Assembly: GCF_002067035.1 (NCBI RefSeq)
Contig: NZ_MVQB01000013.1
Coordinates: forward strand, 124,001 to 188,000
DNA from: Methanoregula sp. PtaB.Bin085
GTDB taxonomy: Archaea; Halobacteriota; Methanomicrobia; Methanomicrobiales; Methanospirillaceae
Reading direction: 5' to 3'
DNA: 64,000 bases
The notes under the pieces were generated by a model, which was given only the letters and a program-made list of their open reading frames with translations, was not told the origin of the DNA and ran no database searches. The translations under genes were made by a program, and so were the position numbers. This document shows, piece after piece, positions 18,978 through 27,798 of the stretch. Each line of letters opens with the position of its first letter. The stretch's first letter is position 1.

Positions 18978-19271
18978 GTGAAAGAAGCTGACACGGACTG
19001 GCTGGTCTACCACCATCTTCCTGAGAGTGCAGCAGTCAGCACGGACGAACTTGCGTCCCGCTGCGGGCTCGCGCTTCCTGATGTCGAGGCATCGCTTGTG
19101 CGCCTCGAACGTTCCTGCCTTATCGAGCGGAATGGCCGATCGGTCAGGATGCTCTCGTTCGGTGAAGCTCTCGTCCGCAACCAGCTGAAATACGAAGAAG
19201 ACCTCCCGTTCACGATTGAAAACGGCGTAATCAAAGCAAAAAACAGGGATCCATGCCAGGAAAAGAAGTAG
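18978..19271 (+). CDS. Small winged-helix DNA-binding protein
   Basis: This 97-aa protein has a winged-helix core. [19 protein letters not shown] and [13 protein letters not shown] form the helix-turn-helix and wing. It starts at GTG with GGGAGATG upstream and overlaps the aTrm56 gene by 19 bp, so the two are co-expressed. The ligand and target are unknown. Being 5' of a run of information-processing genes suggests a regulator or accessory factor. Confidence 0.65.
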   Translation: MKEADTDWLVYHHLPESAAVSTDELASRCGLALPDVEASLVRLERSCLIERNGRSVRMLSFGEALVRNQLKYEEDLPFTIENGVIKAKNRDPCQEKK

Positions 19272-19783
19272 CCATTCTCCGTATCGGTCACCGGCCGGAA
19301 CGCGACCAGCGGGTGACGACCCATGTCGGGTTAACCGCCCGCGCTCTCGGGGGGAAGGGGATGTATCTCGCTGCTTCCGACAAGGGCGTTGTCAAAAGCA
19401 TCGCGGACGTTGCCGGGCGGTGGGGCGGGGAGTTCTTCTGCGAGGACAATGTGAAGTGGCGGTCCTGCATCAAAACCTGGAAAGCGGAGGGAGGGGTTGT
19501 TGTCCACCTTACGATGTACGGGATCAACCTGCCGGATGCTATCGGCGAAATCCGGATGCATGGGAAGATCCTCGTCATTGTCGGGGCAGAGAAAGTGCCC
19601 GGGGATATCTACGGCCTTGCGGATTACAACGTGGCCGTGACGGGCCAGCCCCATTCCGAGATCTCGAGCCTCGCCCTCTTCCTCGATCACCTTTTCGAAG
19701 GTTCCGAGCTTCGGCATGAATTCCCCGGTGCGCAGATCCGTATCGTCCCGTCGAAAGCCGGAAAACAGACGGAGGGCCCGTGA
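19253..19783 (+). CDS. tRNA (cytidine(56)-2'-O)-methyltransferase aTrm56
   Basis: The 176-aa protein is a SPOUT-class enzyme with [23 protein letters not shown] split near its N-terminus, and [14 protein letters not shown] and [16 protein letters not shown] forming the SAM-binding knot. aTrm56 is archaea-specific and methylates the ribose of C56 in the T-loop of tRNAs, stabilising the D-loop/T-loop contact. It overlaps the upstream HTH gene, and its TGA overlaps the GTG of the downstream ATP-grasp gene. Confidence 0.93.
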   Translation: MPGKEVAILRIGHRPERDQRVTTHVGLTARALGGKGMYLAASDKGVVKSIADVAGRWGGEFFCEDNVKWRSCIKTWKAEGGVVVHLTMYGINLPDAIGEIRMHGKILVIVGAEKVPGDIYGLADYNVAVTGQPHSEISSLALFLDHLFEGSELRHEFPGAQIRIVPSKAGKQTEGP

Positions 19784-20856
19784 GAGGCCGGCTGCTGGTT
19801 GCCGGGTTTGCCACCCGCCATATCGCCCAGTCTGCCAACCGGGCCGGCTTCGAGGTCTGCGCTGTCGACCATTTCTGCGACCAGGACCTTGCATGGTACA
19901 CACAGGACCGGGAGAGATTCGACGATCTCGCCGATCTGCCGGCTGCAATTGAGCGTATCTGCCGCCGCAACCGTTTCGACTTTTTCGTGCCTGCATCCGG
20001 TGCCGAGATGATCCCTCCACCGGCACCGCTCCTCGGGACGCCGGCAGACACCGCTGCCCGGTTCCTCGACAAGCTGGAAACCCAGCGGTTCTTCGAATCG
20101 CTGGGGGTTACGGTGCCCCGGCTCCTCCCGGACGATGAGTATCCCGCGATGGTCAAGCCACGGTCCGGCGCCGGAGGGTGGCGGAACGCCGTAATCCGGA
20201 CCGGAGCGGAGATGGAATCGTGGAAGGCGCTGTACGAAAATCCCCCATATATCCGGCAGGAGATCATCCCGGGAACCGCGGCAAGCGTCTGCTGCGTTAC
20301 GGACGGTTCGCGGGCTGTTGCGATTGCGATAAACGAGCAGATCCTCCGGGGACAGGGAGAGTCTGCATTCGGGTTCTCCGGTTCGATCACGCCGTCAGAA
20401 CACCCCCGCGGCCGTGAAATGGCGGATATGGCCGAACGGATTGCCGCAGCCAGCGGATGCCGCGGCACCATTGGGATCGATTTTGTTGCGGGTGACGACC
20501 GGGTGGCAGCCATTGAAGTGAACCCCCGGTTTCAGGGGACGGTCGACACCGTGGAGATGGCATGCCACGCCAGCCTGTTCTGTCTCCATTACGATGCCGT
20601 CCGCGGTAACCTGCCGGCCTGCCGGCCAAAACCCTGTGAGGTGGCGGTCCGGAGCATCCTGTTTGCCGACCGGGACATGACCCTGAAAACGGATCTTCGG
20701 GCGCTGAAGGAATACGTTGCCGATATCCCCTGGCCGGGAACGTTCTTTGAAAAGGACCAGGCCGTTGTCAGCGTGTACGGGCAGGGGCCCGATCGCGCGG
20801 CTGCCCTTGCTATGCTGGATAAGCATATTAGTTCCGTCCGACAATATATGCGCTGA
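19780..20856 (+). CDS. ATP-grasp ligase family protein (COG2232-like)
   Basis: The 358-aa protein begins with a Rossmann-like preATP-grasp domain ([19 protein letters not shown]). The ATP-grasp fold follows, with [15 protein letters not shown] and the metal-binding GTIGIDFV...[18 protein letters not shown]-grasp enzymes activate carboxylates as acyl phosphates for ligation to an amine or thiol. The substrate is not evident. From memory the family is annotated as a carboligase related to biotin carboxylase and is distinct from the tyramine-glutamate ligase of methanofuran synthesis. GTG overlaps the aTrm56 stop, and the end abuts the tfe ATG. Confidence 0.8.
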   Translation: MRGRLLVAGFATRHIAQSANRAGFEVCAVDHFCDQDLAWYTQDRERFDDLADLPAAIERICRRNRFDFFVPASGAEMIPPPAPLLGTPADTAARFLDKLETQRFFESLGVTVPRLLPDDEYPAMVKPRSGAGGWRNAVIRTGAEMESWKALYENPPYIRQEIIPGTAASVCCVTDGSRAVAIAINEQILRGQGESAFGFSGSITPSEHPRGREMADMAERIAAASGCRGTIGIDFVAGDDRVAAIEVNPRFQGTVDTVEMACHASLFCLHYDAVRGNLPACRPKPCEVAVRSILFADRDMTLKTDLRALKEYVADIPWPGTFFEKDQAVVSVYGQGPDRAAALAMLDKHISSVRQYMR

Positions 20857-21377
20857 TGGATCCAACCGAAGACGCGCTGAACAACCCGGCAATTCGTGCC
20901 TACCTCCACCGACTCGTGGGGGATGAAGGTCTCGACCTTCTCGAGCGGTTCCCCGAGGAAGGGGAGCACAGCGACGAGGACCTTGCAGCCTCGACAGGTA
21001 TCAACCTGAACTCAGTCCGGCACACGCTCTATACCTTATACGAGAAGCGGCTCGCCGAATATCACCGGATCAAGAACAACGAGACCGGCTGGCTTACCTA
21101 TCTCTGGCAGCTGCGCATCGATCATATCTACGATGCCATCCGCGAGGACATGGAGACAGTGCTCGAGAAACTTTCACGCCGGGAAAAATACGAAACTGAG
21201 AATGATTTCTACATCTGTAAGGACTGCCAGATCCTTTTCACTTTCCCGCTCGCGATGAACTGCGATTTCACATGCCCGGAATGCACTAAACCGCTCGGGC
21301 ACTTCGATAACGAGATCCTGCTCCGCTCCCTGACGACACGCATCGAAGCGATCAAGAAATCGCTTGGTCATGCCTGA
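20856..21377 (+). CDS. tfe: Transcription initiation factor E alpha (TFE)
   Basis: This 173-aa protein has an N-terminal winged helix (about 12-90: IRAYLHRLVGDEGLDLL, TGINLNSVRHTLYTLYEKRL). A C-terminal zinc ribbon follows with CKDC and CPEC pairs (about 124-146). TFE helps TBP, TFB and RNA polymerase open promoters. The ATG overlaps the stop of the ATP-grasp gene by one base. The end overlaps the next gene. Confidence 0.95.
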   Translation: MDPTEDALNNPAIRAYLHRLVGDEGLDLLERFPEEGEHSDEDLAASTGINLNSVRHTLYTLYEKRLAEYHRIKNNETGWLTYLWQLRIDHIYDAIREDMETVLEKLSRREKYETENDFYICKDCQILFTFPLAMNCDFTCPECTKPLGHFDNEILLRSLTTRIEAIKKSLGHA

Positions 21378-21894
21378 ACACAGGAGAATGAACAAAACGG
21401 CACCCGAATCGTCCAGCGAAGCGATTCTTGAGGATGCCGGGTGCAGTGAAAAGGTCATCGCCCACTGCCGTGCCGTGCGGGACTGCGCCTGCGAATATGC
21501 AGCGCGGAATTCCGCGATTGATTTTTCTCTTGTTGAACAGGGTGCGATGCTCCACGATATCGGCAGGGGTCGGACCCACGATATCCGTCATGCCCAGTGC
21601 GGGGCGGATCTCGTGCGTTCCATGAACCTTGGTGAGGATTTAGCCCGGATCGTGGAATGCCACACCGGTGCCGGCCTTACCGCCGATGAGTGCACGCTCC
21701 TTGGCCTCTCCCCCCGCGAATGTATGCCCCGGACAACTGAAGAGAAGATTGTGACGCATGCTGACAACCTTATCGCCGGGAAAAAACGGGTGACTATCCA
21801 CGAGAGCATAGCTTCCGCATATCACCTGCCGCGGAAGGCACGGATGCGGATGTGGCGCCTCGCGTGCGAGGTGGAGATGCTGTGCGACGGGTGA
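21370..21894 (+). CDS. HD-domain (HDIG) hydrolase, TIGR00295-like
   Basis: The protein (about 174 aa) contains an HD phosphohydrolase core with AMLHDIGRGRTHDIRHAQ and RIVECHTGAGL, plus EKIVTHADNLIAG. HD proteins are metal-dependent phosphohydrolases acting on nucleotides or related phosphoesters. The specific substrate of this archaeal family is unknown. The ATG overlaps the end of tfe by 8 bp. A second ATG at 21388 lacks a properly spaced ribosome binding site. Confidence 0.85.
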   Translation: MPEHRRMNKTAPESSSEAILEDAGCSEKVIAHCRAVRDCACEYAARNSAIDFSLVEQGAMLHDIGRGRTHDIRHAQCGADLVRSMNLGEDLARIVECHTGAGLTADECTLLGLSPRECMPRTTEEKIVTHADNLIAGKKRVTIHESIASAYHLPRKARMRMWRLACEVEMLCDG

Positions 21895-21905
21895 TGTGGT
21901 ATGAC

Positions 21906-21930
21906 TTTTTCCCACTCACACCACTTTTTT
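21906..21930 (+). terminator. T-rich tracts after the tfe-HD operon
   Basis: T5 at 21906-21910 and T6 at 21925-21930 follow the HD gene stop. They lie between convergent transcription units. Confidence 0.4.
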
Positions 21931-22013
21931 ATATGCTACCCGGGTCATCAGCATCAACCATAGAACGGTTCATTGATGTGTAAACCGAAGAAAAGAGAAA
22001 CCGGGGACATTTT

Positions 22014-22514
22014 TCAGATAATTACCTGCCGCACCTGCGGGAGCGCCCGGATCTGTTCGATGACGCCGGCCGGCAGGGGATCTTCAACAACGATCACCAG
22101 CTTTGGATCCTCGGAGAACTGGGGGTCGGTTACAAAGATCTGGCGGATGGAGAGCTGGTGGTCCGCGAGGACCCGCACAGCGGCCCCGACAATCCCCCGC
22201 TCGCTTGCATTCTTCGGAAGCACGGTGATGACCGTAAAGCCAAGCGACTCGGCGACCCTGCTGACATCCGGTGTGGCCCGCATGTTGAGGAAGATGTCGC
22301 GGAGCGTGGGACGCTCGAGGATCCTTCTTGCGGTCGCATCGACAACCCGACGGTCCGATCCGATGGCCTTTGCAACCGCGGTTGCCGGTATTTCGATACC
22401 ATTGCAGCAGATCCGGCCATCTTCCGTTACTCCAAAGCCATTTTCGAGGAGGAACCGGACGACACGGCTCTGCGACGGTGAATCGCCAAACTCGTGAATG
22501 ATTTCAGACCACAT
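22014..22514 (-). CDS. ACT-domain regulatory protein (COG2150-like)
   Basis: The protein (166 aa) has an N-terminal winged-helix-like part (SQSRVVRFLLENGFGV). A C-terminal ACT domain follows (IVGAAVRVLADHQLSIRQIF, DPKLVIVVEDPLPAGVIEQI). ACT domains bind amino acids, and the family is described as a predicted regulator of amino acid metabolism. I choose ATG 22514, which directly follows GGTGAG, over the ATG 13 codons upstream. The 237 bp upstream of it carry no gene. Confidence 0.8.
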   Translation of the reverse strand: MWSEIIHEFGDSPSQSRVVRFLLENGFGVTEDGRICCNGIEIPATAVAKAIGSDRRVVDATARRILERPTLRDIFLNMRATPDVSRVAESLGFTVITVLPKNASERGIVGAAVRVLADHQLSIRQIFVTDPQFSEDPKLVIVVEDPLPAGVIEQIRALPQVRQVII

Positions 22515-22751
22515 ACTCACCACACGGATTCCTGTGAACATATCTGCATTCATATCAACCTGATCGCCTGGTTACTCAGGTCCATAGTTCGGGAAAATCG
22601 GCAGGCATTCCGGTTTTTCCATGCTAGTGCTTGTGTTCCAGGTACTGAAATATTCTTCGATGTTCGTGTACCAGCATTACGGAACAGCCTTATACATGTC
22701 CCCAAAAAGTCCCCGCGTAGAGCTAGGCGCAGACCGATCACGCGAAAAAAG

Positions 22752-23621
22752 TTAGAGTTTCCCCGCTCTCCGTATAAGGAGAACGGCGCTAACAAATCCT
22801 ATGATAAAGGTTACCGGAACGAATGCAGTCGGAAACTCAGGAGAACCTACTGGCGGGCAGAATACCTTACTCCAGAGGTTCTTTGCAAAGAGTGTGTTGT
22901 CTGCGGTGGAAATATGGCGGTTATCGAAGATATTGGAATCACCGATGACGATAACCCGGCTCTCTTCCACCGCGTCGATCGCGGGGTATTTGTCGGGGGT
23001 CCATGCGATGGTACCTGTTGGACTGAGTTCGCCGCCTGCACGCAGGTAAACGGTTGACACGCCACTGAATGACGGGTGAGATGCCAGGTTCGTGATATAC
23101 AGGTCAAGGGGAGACAGATACGATACTCCCGTTGTTACACCGAATGCCTGGCTGACCGGATTGATGTTTCCATTCGGGCAGTCGGTATTCTCGGCCAGTA
23201 TGAGCAGTTTTCCGCCATTGTCTACGAAGGACTTGATTGCGGCCACTTCGGCAGCAGAGTACGGGGAATCGTCTGTTGTCAGCGTCGAAATGATCAGGAT
23301 ATCGAACGAGCTGAGATCCACCGAGGGATCCAGGATCCCCTTGTCGGTTACTGCAACAGGGTATCCCTCACCGGCCAGTAATGCCACAAATTGTGAAAAA
23401 TCCCCGGTGGGATAATAATTGAGATAGACCCCATGGGATATATCCCATAGTGCAAGACAGTTTTGTGATCCGATTTCACAGACGGATGCCGCCGGGGAAC
23501 TCCCTGTCATCATCATTTTTTCTTCCACGGGCAGACCATTTGATCTGTCGATCTCTGCTGATGCTATCCCACATACCAGGAGCATCAGTGTAAGGACAAT
23601 AACAGCCTTCACGTGTTTCAT
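22752..23621 (-). CDS. Secreted DUF4350/GATase-like protein with PEF-CTERM sorting signal
   Basis: The 289-aa precursor has a signal peptide (VKAVIVLTLMLLVCGIASA). The middle domain resembles the GldG/ThuA-type glutamine-amidotransferase-like fold (FDILIISTLT, AIKSFVDNGGKLLILAENTD). The C-terminus reads PEFP, then a hydrophobic segment, then RRAGKL. This is the tripartite PEF-CTERM signal recognised by an archaeosortase, which removes the tail and probably attaches the protein to a surface lipid. No archaeosortase is in this window. The natural ligand is unknown. Confidence 0.8.
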   Translation of the reverse strand: MKHVKAVIVLTLMLLVCGIASAEIDRSNGLPVEEKMMMTGSSPAASVCEIGSQNCLALWDISHGVYLNYYPTGDFSQFVALLAGEGYPVAVTDKGILDPSVDLSSFDILIISTLTTDDSPYSAAEVAAIKSFVDNGGKLLILAENTDCPNGNINPVSQAFGVTTGVSYLSPLDLYITNLASHPSFSGVSTVYLRAGGELSPTGTIAWTPDKYPAIDAVEESRVIVIGDSNIFDNRHISTADNTLFAKNLWSKVFCPPVGSPEFPTAFVPVTFIIGFVSAVLLIRRAGKL

Positions 23622-23962
23622 TCCCTATCCTCCTCCTCTCATGATAATCATAACAGGGTGCTATGATTAGAAATGAGATATTTTTTTAATTGGAATTCCT
23701 GTATAAAATGAGGTGCAATGCGCCGGTGCAAGGCACCTTCATGGCGCACAGTGAAACACAGTTTTTCCGGAAACAGGAGTGAAGGTGGACTGCCATCTTT
23801 TCATGGATTATTTGTTTACCGATCCCGGTCCGGGACCGAAATACCCGGGGATGATCAGTATCCCCTCAACCCGGCAAGTAATCATGTTAATCCGAATCCT
23901 GATAAGGTGTCTCCTGTCGCAAGTTTTTATAAGATAGACAGCCTTTTTGTAATGGCACGAGA
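23622..23962. other. Intergenic region before tRNA-Leu
   Basis: 341 bp without a credible gene. The left side is AT-rich (ATATTTTTTTAATTGG near 23680) and probably holds the minus-strand promoter for the PEF-CTERM gene. The right side holds the tRNA promoter. A long open frame beginning at 23718 runs straight through the tRNA and is not real. Confidence 0.5.
23924..23935 (+). promoter_or_regulatory. TATA box of tRNA-Leu
   Basis: GTTTTTATAAGA lies about 30-35 bp before the first base of the tRNA, the expected spacing for an archaeal promoter. Confidence 0.55.
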
Positions 23963-24047
23963 GCGTGGGTTGCCGAGCCAGGTCAAAGGCGCCAGCTTGA
24001 GGGGCTGGTCTCGAAGGAGTTCTCCGGTTCAAATCCGGTCCCACGCA
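23963..24047 (+). tRNA. tRNA-Leu (anticodon GAG)
   Basis: The 85-nt cloverleaf has acceptor stem GCGTGGG/CCCACGC with discriminator A. The D-arm is closed by GCC/GGC. The anticodon stem CCAGC/GCTGG encloses the loop TTGAGGG, so the anticodon is GAG. A type II variable arm (CTC-GAAG-GAG) is followed by the T-loop TTCAAAT. The long variable arm and GAG fit leucine. The outermost T-stem pair appears to be T-T. CCA is not encoded. Confidence 0.92.
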
Positions 24048-24140
24048 TGGTTTCTGTTCTTTCCAATCCTCTTTGCAGGTCAGCGTCTTTCCCGCTTGAC
24101 GACCGTACAGGTATTTAGGCATGAATATCGATGTATATCG

Positions 24141-24698
24141 ATGAAAAATATCCCGGTTCACCTCATGTTCCTGTTGGGAATCGTCCTTTTCCTTGTATCA
24201 TCCGGCTGCACTGGTGGCCAGTCCGGCGTACAACTCACGGCAAAGGCAGTCCCGGTCGTGTCCCAGCATCAGACAGACAGATCCAACGAAACGCTTGTTG
24301 CCTTTGTGGAAAATGCGGCTGCTTACGTAAAAACCAACGGTGCACAAAAGGCACTTGCCGAGTTCAGCAACCCGAACGGTTCGTTCATCCGGGGTGAACT
24401 GTATATATACGCGTACGGTTTCAACGGCACGACCCTTGCCCACCCGGTCAATCCAGAGTCGATCGGAAAGATCCGTGAAGGAGCGATCGGCGTTTTTGTT
24501 ACGGAGATGGGTGAGGTTGTCCGGAACGGGAGCGGCTTTTACCGGTTTACGTATGTCAACCCGCAGCATAACGGGATTCTCGAATCGAAGCTGGGGTATG
24601 GCGTGAAGATCGATGACGACTGGTGGATCGGATCCGGTGTCTATACCGGGCCGGTTGAGACTGCAGCAGCGCCATTGCCGGCAACACCTGGTACCTGA
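24141..24698 (+). CDS. Lipoprotein with a Cache-like sensor domain
   Basis: The 185-aa precursor has a lipoprotein signal (MFLLGIVLFLVSSGC, lipobox SSGC). The mature part resembles a single Cache domain: FVENAAAYVKTNGAQKALAEFSNPNGSF, LYIYAYGFNGTTLAHP, GYGVKIDDDWWIGSGVY. In sensors such domains bind small ligands. Here the domain stands alone, anchored outside the cell. No Shine-Dalgarno is visible, so the mRNA may be leaderless. Confidence 0.8.
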   Translation: MKNIPVHLMFLLGIVLFLVSSGCTGGQSGVQLTAKAVPVVSQHQTDRSNETLVAFVENAAAYVKTNGAQKALAEFSNPNGSFIRGELYIYAYGFNGTTLAHPVNPESIGKIREGAIGVFVTEMGEVVRNGSGFYRFTYVNPQHNGILESKLGYGVKIDDDWWIGSGVYTGPVETAAAPLPATPGT

Positions 24699-24782
24699 TC
24701 GCCAATCCCACACCACTCTTCTGCCGCCTCTCGTTTTCGGGCCAGTGAAATCCTTATCATATTCCCAGCATAATTCTCCAGT

Positions 24783-25118
24783 ATGCCGGAACAGAAGGGC
24801 CGGAAGAAAAAACCTGATCCAAAAGAGCGGGTAAAAAAAGCGGTTCGGAAACCTGGTTTGGAAAAAAGGGTGCCGGAACCTGCAAAAATGCCGCAGAAAA
24901 GGACGATTATCGATATGCTTCCGGACCTGCTGGTGAAGGCCCTCGCCCGCCATGACGATTTCATCATAACCTGCGAAACAGATCCCGGTACGGAGAAAAA
25001 AACCCTTCATATCCTCTCCGGCAGGTTTGTCACACCCTGCATGCTGAACAAACTTATTGGCCAGGCAGAGTCGCAGCGCGACGAGGGAAGTACGCTGATC
25101 TCGCGGAAATGGATATAG
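24783..25118 (+). CDS. Hypothetical protein with basic N-terminal tail
   Basis: This 111-aa protein opens with about 40 Lys/Pro-rich residues. A small domain follows (IIDMLPDLLVKALARHDDFIITC, ILSGRFVTPCMLNKLIGQAES). No family is recognised and no membrane segment is seen. The basic tail resembles nucleic-acid-binding extensions, but this is only compositional. Confidence 0.55.
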   Translation: MPEQKGRKKKPDPKERVKKAVRKPGLEKRVPEPAKMPQKRTIIDMLPDLLVKALARHDDFIITCETDPGTEKKTLHILSGRFVTPCMLNKLIGQAESQRDEGSTLISRKWI

Positions 25119-25177
25119 CCGGCCAGTGATATCACGGCCTGTCCGTCTGCCGGATTCCGGGTATATGGCGGGAACGA

Positions 25178-25630
25178 TCACCGCTCGATCAGCCGGATGG
25201 TATCACCGGTCTTTTTTGCCAGCACGTCCCGTCCCTGGAGCCGCGCCACATCAGCGATTGCTTCGAGAACATGGACCGATTCCTCAAGGAATGACAGAAT
25301 ATCGGCCGGGAAGAGTTCGATCCCGTATTCGTCCAGCAGGTACGATCCTATCTGCCGGTGGTCGAGCCCGTTCATCCGGAGTTCGAGGACTTTTGTAGCA
25401 AACTTCTTCTCCGGACAGCCGCAGAGCGGGGAGTCCCGGCAGTTACACCGCAGAAACGCATCAAAAAAAGCAAGGATCTGCTCCCTCACTGCATAATCGA
25501 GGGAATCGTAATCGATCCGAGAACTGAGGGTCTCGAGCATCGTGCCCGAGAATGCAAGCTCGGGAATGCGGTATCCGGCGAGCCGTTCAATCTTTTTTGC
25601 ATGACGGAAACGCGCCCGGTCAGCGATCAC
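25178..25630 (-). CDS. Conserved hypothetical protein with a tight cysteine cluster (DUF5814-like)
   Basis: The 150-aa protein carries CNCRDSPLCGC (about residues 62-72), flanked by helices (LRMNGLDHRQIGSYLLDEYGIELFPADILSFLEESVHVLEAI across two segments). The cluster could bind zinc. From memory it resembles small DUF5814 proteins that are sometimes annotated as helicase-related, although no helicase motif is present. GTG at 25630 overlaps the stop of the DUF2150 gene (GTGA), so the two are coupled. Confidence 0.65.
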   Translation of the reverse strand: MIADRARFRHAKKIERLAGYRIPELAFSGTMLETLSSRIDYDSLDYAVREQILAFFDAFLRCNCRDSPLCGCPEKKFATKVLELRMNGLDHRQIGSYLLDEYGIELFPADILSFLEESVHVLEAIADVARLQGRDVLAKKTGDTIRLIER

Positions 25631-26259
25631 TCGTCTTCTCCGGTACTCTCATCAAAGTTCTTTAACGAGGTCATCGACTCGCCGATCCGCTCGCATTCGA
25701 TGAGCCATTCGTCGAACAGCGTTGGATTCTCGAGATCGTCCTTGACATATTTCCCGCAGCAGGCAGCACCGTCAATGACTGCAGCGGCGATGTTGGACGC
25801 GGTCTCGAGGGCGAGTTCCATGTCCTTATCGATCTGCTCTTTTCCTTTCTTGACGAGTGTCTTGATGTCCTTGTCGAAGGTGCCGGAAATATATTTCCTG
25901 CTGCCGGCAAAGAGGACAAGCTTGGGCAGCTGGAGGATCTCGACGAGTTCCTCGAGATCTCCCTTGGGGGCCGCCGCCATTACAATCGCTTCGACCGCGG
26001 CGAGCTTGTCGAGGGCCTCTTCCTTGCTGAAACGCTTGTTCTGGTACAGCTTGATGATCTTCAGGACCTCGATGGTAATATCGACGGAGAAGCCGTCAAG
26101 GATACGGAATCCCTCGGGCATCTCCTCGCTCTTTGGATCCTGTTCGAAACTCGCTTCGGAAAGGGTTTTGAGCCAATTGTCCCAGCGCTCCTGGTTATAA
26201 AAGATATAGAACAGCTTCAGGGGCTCTTCTTCAACTTTTTTCGCTGCCTTCTTTGCCAT
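25627..26259 (-). CDS. DUF2150 family protein
   Basis: The 210-aa soluble helical protein begins with a basic stretch (MAKKAAKKVEEEP). It continues with FYIFYNQERWDNWLKTLSEA, the text I associate with DUF2150. Its function is unknown. The frame is open 40 codons further upstream, but the conserved sequence begins at the ATG at 26259. Its stop overlaps the start of the next gene, suggesting that the two small proteins work together. Confidence 0.72.
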   Translation of the reverse strand: MAKKAAKKVEEEPLKLFYIFYNQERWDNWLKTLSEASFEQDPKSEEMPEGFRILDGFSVDITIEVLKIIKLYQNKRFSKEEALDKLAAVEAIVMAAAPKGDLEELVEILQLPKLVLFAGSRKYISGTFDKDIKTLVKKGKEQIDKDMELALETASNIAAAVIDGAACCGKYVKDDLENPTLFDEWLIECERIGESMTSLKNFDESTGEDE

Positions 26260-26402
26260 TTCATTACAGTATTCCACCTCCGTGATTAAATGATTTCGGA
26301 ACTTCGAGGGTCGCCAGAGCCGGGAATGGAGAAGACCGAAGGTTTTGAACTCCCCCGGGGTCGAAGGTTTGTTGCGCAACCCATTACCTCATCGACATTC
26401 GA

Positions 26403-26420
26403 AGTACTCCGGAGAGTACT
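26403..26420 (+). promoter_or_regulatory. Perfect 7-bp hairpin in the DUF2150/thiI divergent region
   Basis: AGTACTC (26403-26409) and GAGTACT (26414-26420) form a perfect inverted repeat with a CGGA loop in the 293-bp divergent region. It could be an operator or an RNA hairpin in the thiI leader. The rest of this region has no visible gene. Confidence 0.3.
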
Positions 26421-26552
26421 CCTCCTCATAATCCAGATGATCTATTCAGATTCTGACGAACCTTCCGGACTCATCAGTTCCGAAACGTGAGGGATGACAG
26501 GATCCCGGGCCGAGAACGGTTATCACCATTGACGGGCAATTATTCCGGGACT

Positions 26553-27782
26553 ATGGCGGCAGGAGGAAACGGACACGGGAAGGAGAAGCTTGTGATGGCG
26601 CGGTACGGGGAGCTCTTCCTGAAGAGCGAACCGGTCAAGCGCCATTTCATCGGCATGCTCCTGCGTAATATCCGGAAAGCGCTCGGAGCCGCAGGTCTGG
26701 AATGCCGGTTCGAAACCCCCCGTGGCAGGATCCTGATCTATGGCGATAATCCGGATCGGATCGCGGGGATTGTTTCGCGGATCTTCGGCATAGTGGACGT
26801 CAGTACCTGCCTCCGGACATCTCCCGATCCGGAGGAGATGAAACGGGCAGCGCTCGCCCTTGCGTCTTCCCGCCTCAAAACCGGTATGAGTTTTGCCGTC
26901 CGTGCAAAACGGCAGCACAAGACCGGCATGGACAGCCAGGAGCTGGGACGTGTTATCGGCTCATGGCTGTACGAACATATTCCCGGTCTCACCGTTGATC
27001 TTGATGATCCCGCGTATGAGATCTTTGCGGAGGTCCGCGATATCGGGGGGCTTGTGTATGATGGGCGGTTGCCGGGACCGGGCGGTCTGCCCTGGGGCAC
27101 GCAGGGCCGCGTGCTGGTCCTTCTCTCAGCTGGAATCGATTCGCCGGTTGCGTCATGGCTTGCCATGAAGCGCGGTTGCGAGGTCACCAGCCTGTACCTG
27201 GATGCAGGGCGGTGGGCCGGTGCGGACGTCACGGCTGCAGCGATTGAGAACCATCGAAGGCTCTCCCTCTGGTGTGCCGGCACTCCGCTCCCGATGGTTA
27301 TCGCGGACAGCGAACCGCTGTACGATGCGATGAGCCGGCAGAAAGTCCCGCCGCGGTACCGTTGCGTCATCTGCAAGCGTTTTATGCTCCGTGTCGCGGG
27401 ACGGCTGATGGAACACGAAGGCGCTCTTGCGGTCGTTACCGGGGAGAACCTCGGGCAGGTGGCTTCCCAGACCCTCGCGAATCTCGGTGTTGTTGCTGAC
27501 GCTGCGTCTGTCCCGGTTCTCCGACCGCTTATCACGTTCGATAAGGAAGAAACGATCGCAATCGCCCGCGGTATCGGGACGTTCGTTGCAAAGCCGGGCG
27601 ATCTTGCCTGCCGCGCTGTTCCGAAGATGCCTGCAACGGCAGCAGGGCTGAAGGAAGTGCTGGAGCACGAGCAAACGGTCGGGATTGTTGATCTTGTGGA
27701 CCATGCGGTCATCAATTGCCGGTTCATCACCGCGCTTGACGGCAGGATTGTTGATCAGATACCCCATGTCCGCGGGGAGTGA
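26553..27782 (+). CDS. thiI: tRNA 4-thiouridine synthase ThiI (archaeal type)
   Basis: The protein has an N-terminal ferredoxin-like and THUMP region (RYGELFLKSEPVKRHF; FAVRAKRQHKTGMDSQELGR). The PP-loop adenylation domain follows, with SAGIDSP, YRCVICKRFM and TGENLGQVASQTLANL. It lacks the C-terminal rhodanese domain of bacterial ThiI, as usual in archaea. It activates U8 of tRNA and may also serve thiamine sulfur transfer. I give the ATG at 26553. ATG 26595, preceded by GGGAAGGAG, is an alternative that would trim the N-terminal strand. Confidence 0.92.
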   Translation: MAAGGNGHGKEKLVMARYGELFLKSEPVKRHFIGMLLRNIRKALGAAGLECRFETPRGRILIYGDNPDRIAGIVSRIFGIVDVSTCLRTSPDPEEMKRAALALASSRLKTGMSFAVRAKRQHKTGMDSQELGRVIGSWLYEHIPGLTVDLDDPAYEIFAEVRDIGGLVYDGRLPGPGGLPWGTQGRVLVLLSAGIDSPVASWLAMKRGCEVTSLYLDAGRWAGADVTAAAIENHRRLSLWCAGTPLPMVIADSEPLYDAMSRQKVPPRYRCVICKRFMLRVAGRLMEHEGALAVVTGENLGQVASQTLANLGVVADAASVPVLRPLITFDKEETIAIARGIGTFVAKPGDLACRAVPKMPATAAGLKEVLEHEQTVGIVDLVDHAVINCRFITALDGRIVDQIPHVRGE

Positions 27783-27798
27783 CCCCCGGGAGTGACCG

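Noticed and set aside
23718-24140. 5' extension of the Cache lipoprotein gene
   Set aside because: The extension runs through the tRNA-Leu gene. A lipoprotein signal begins at ATG 24141.
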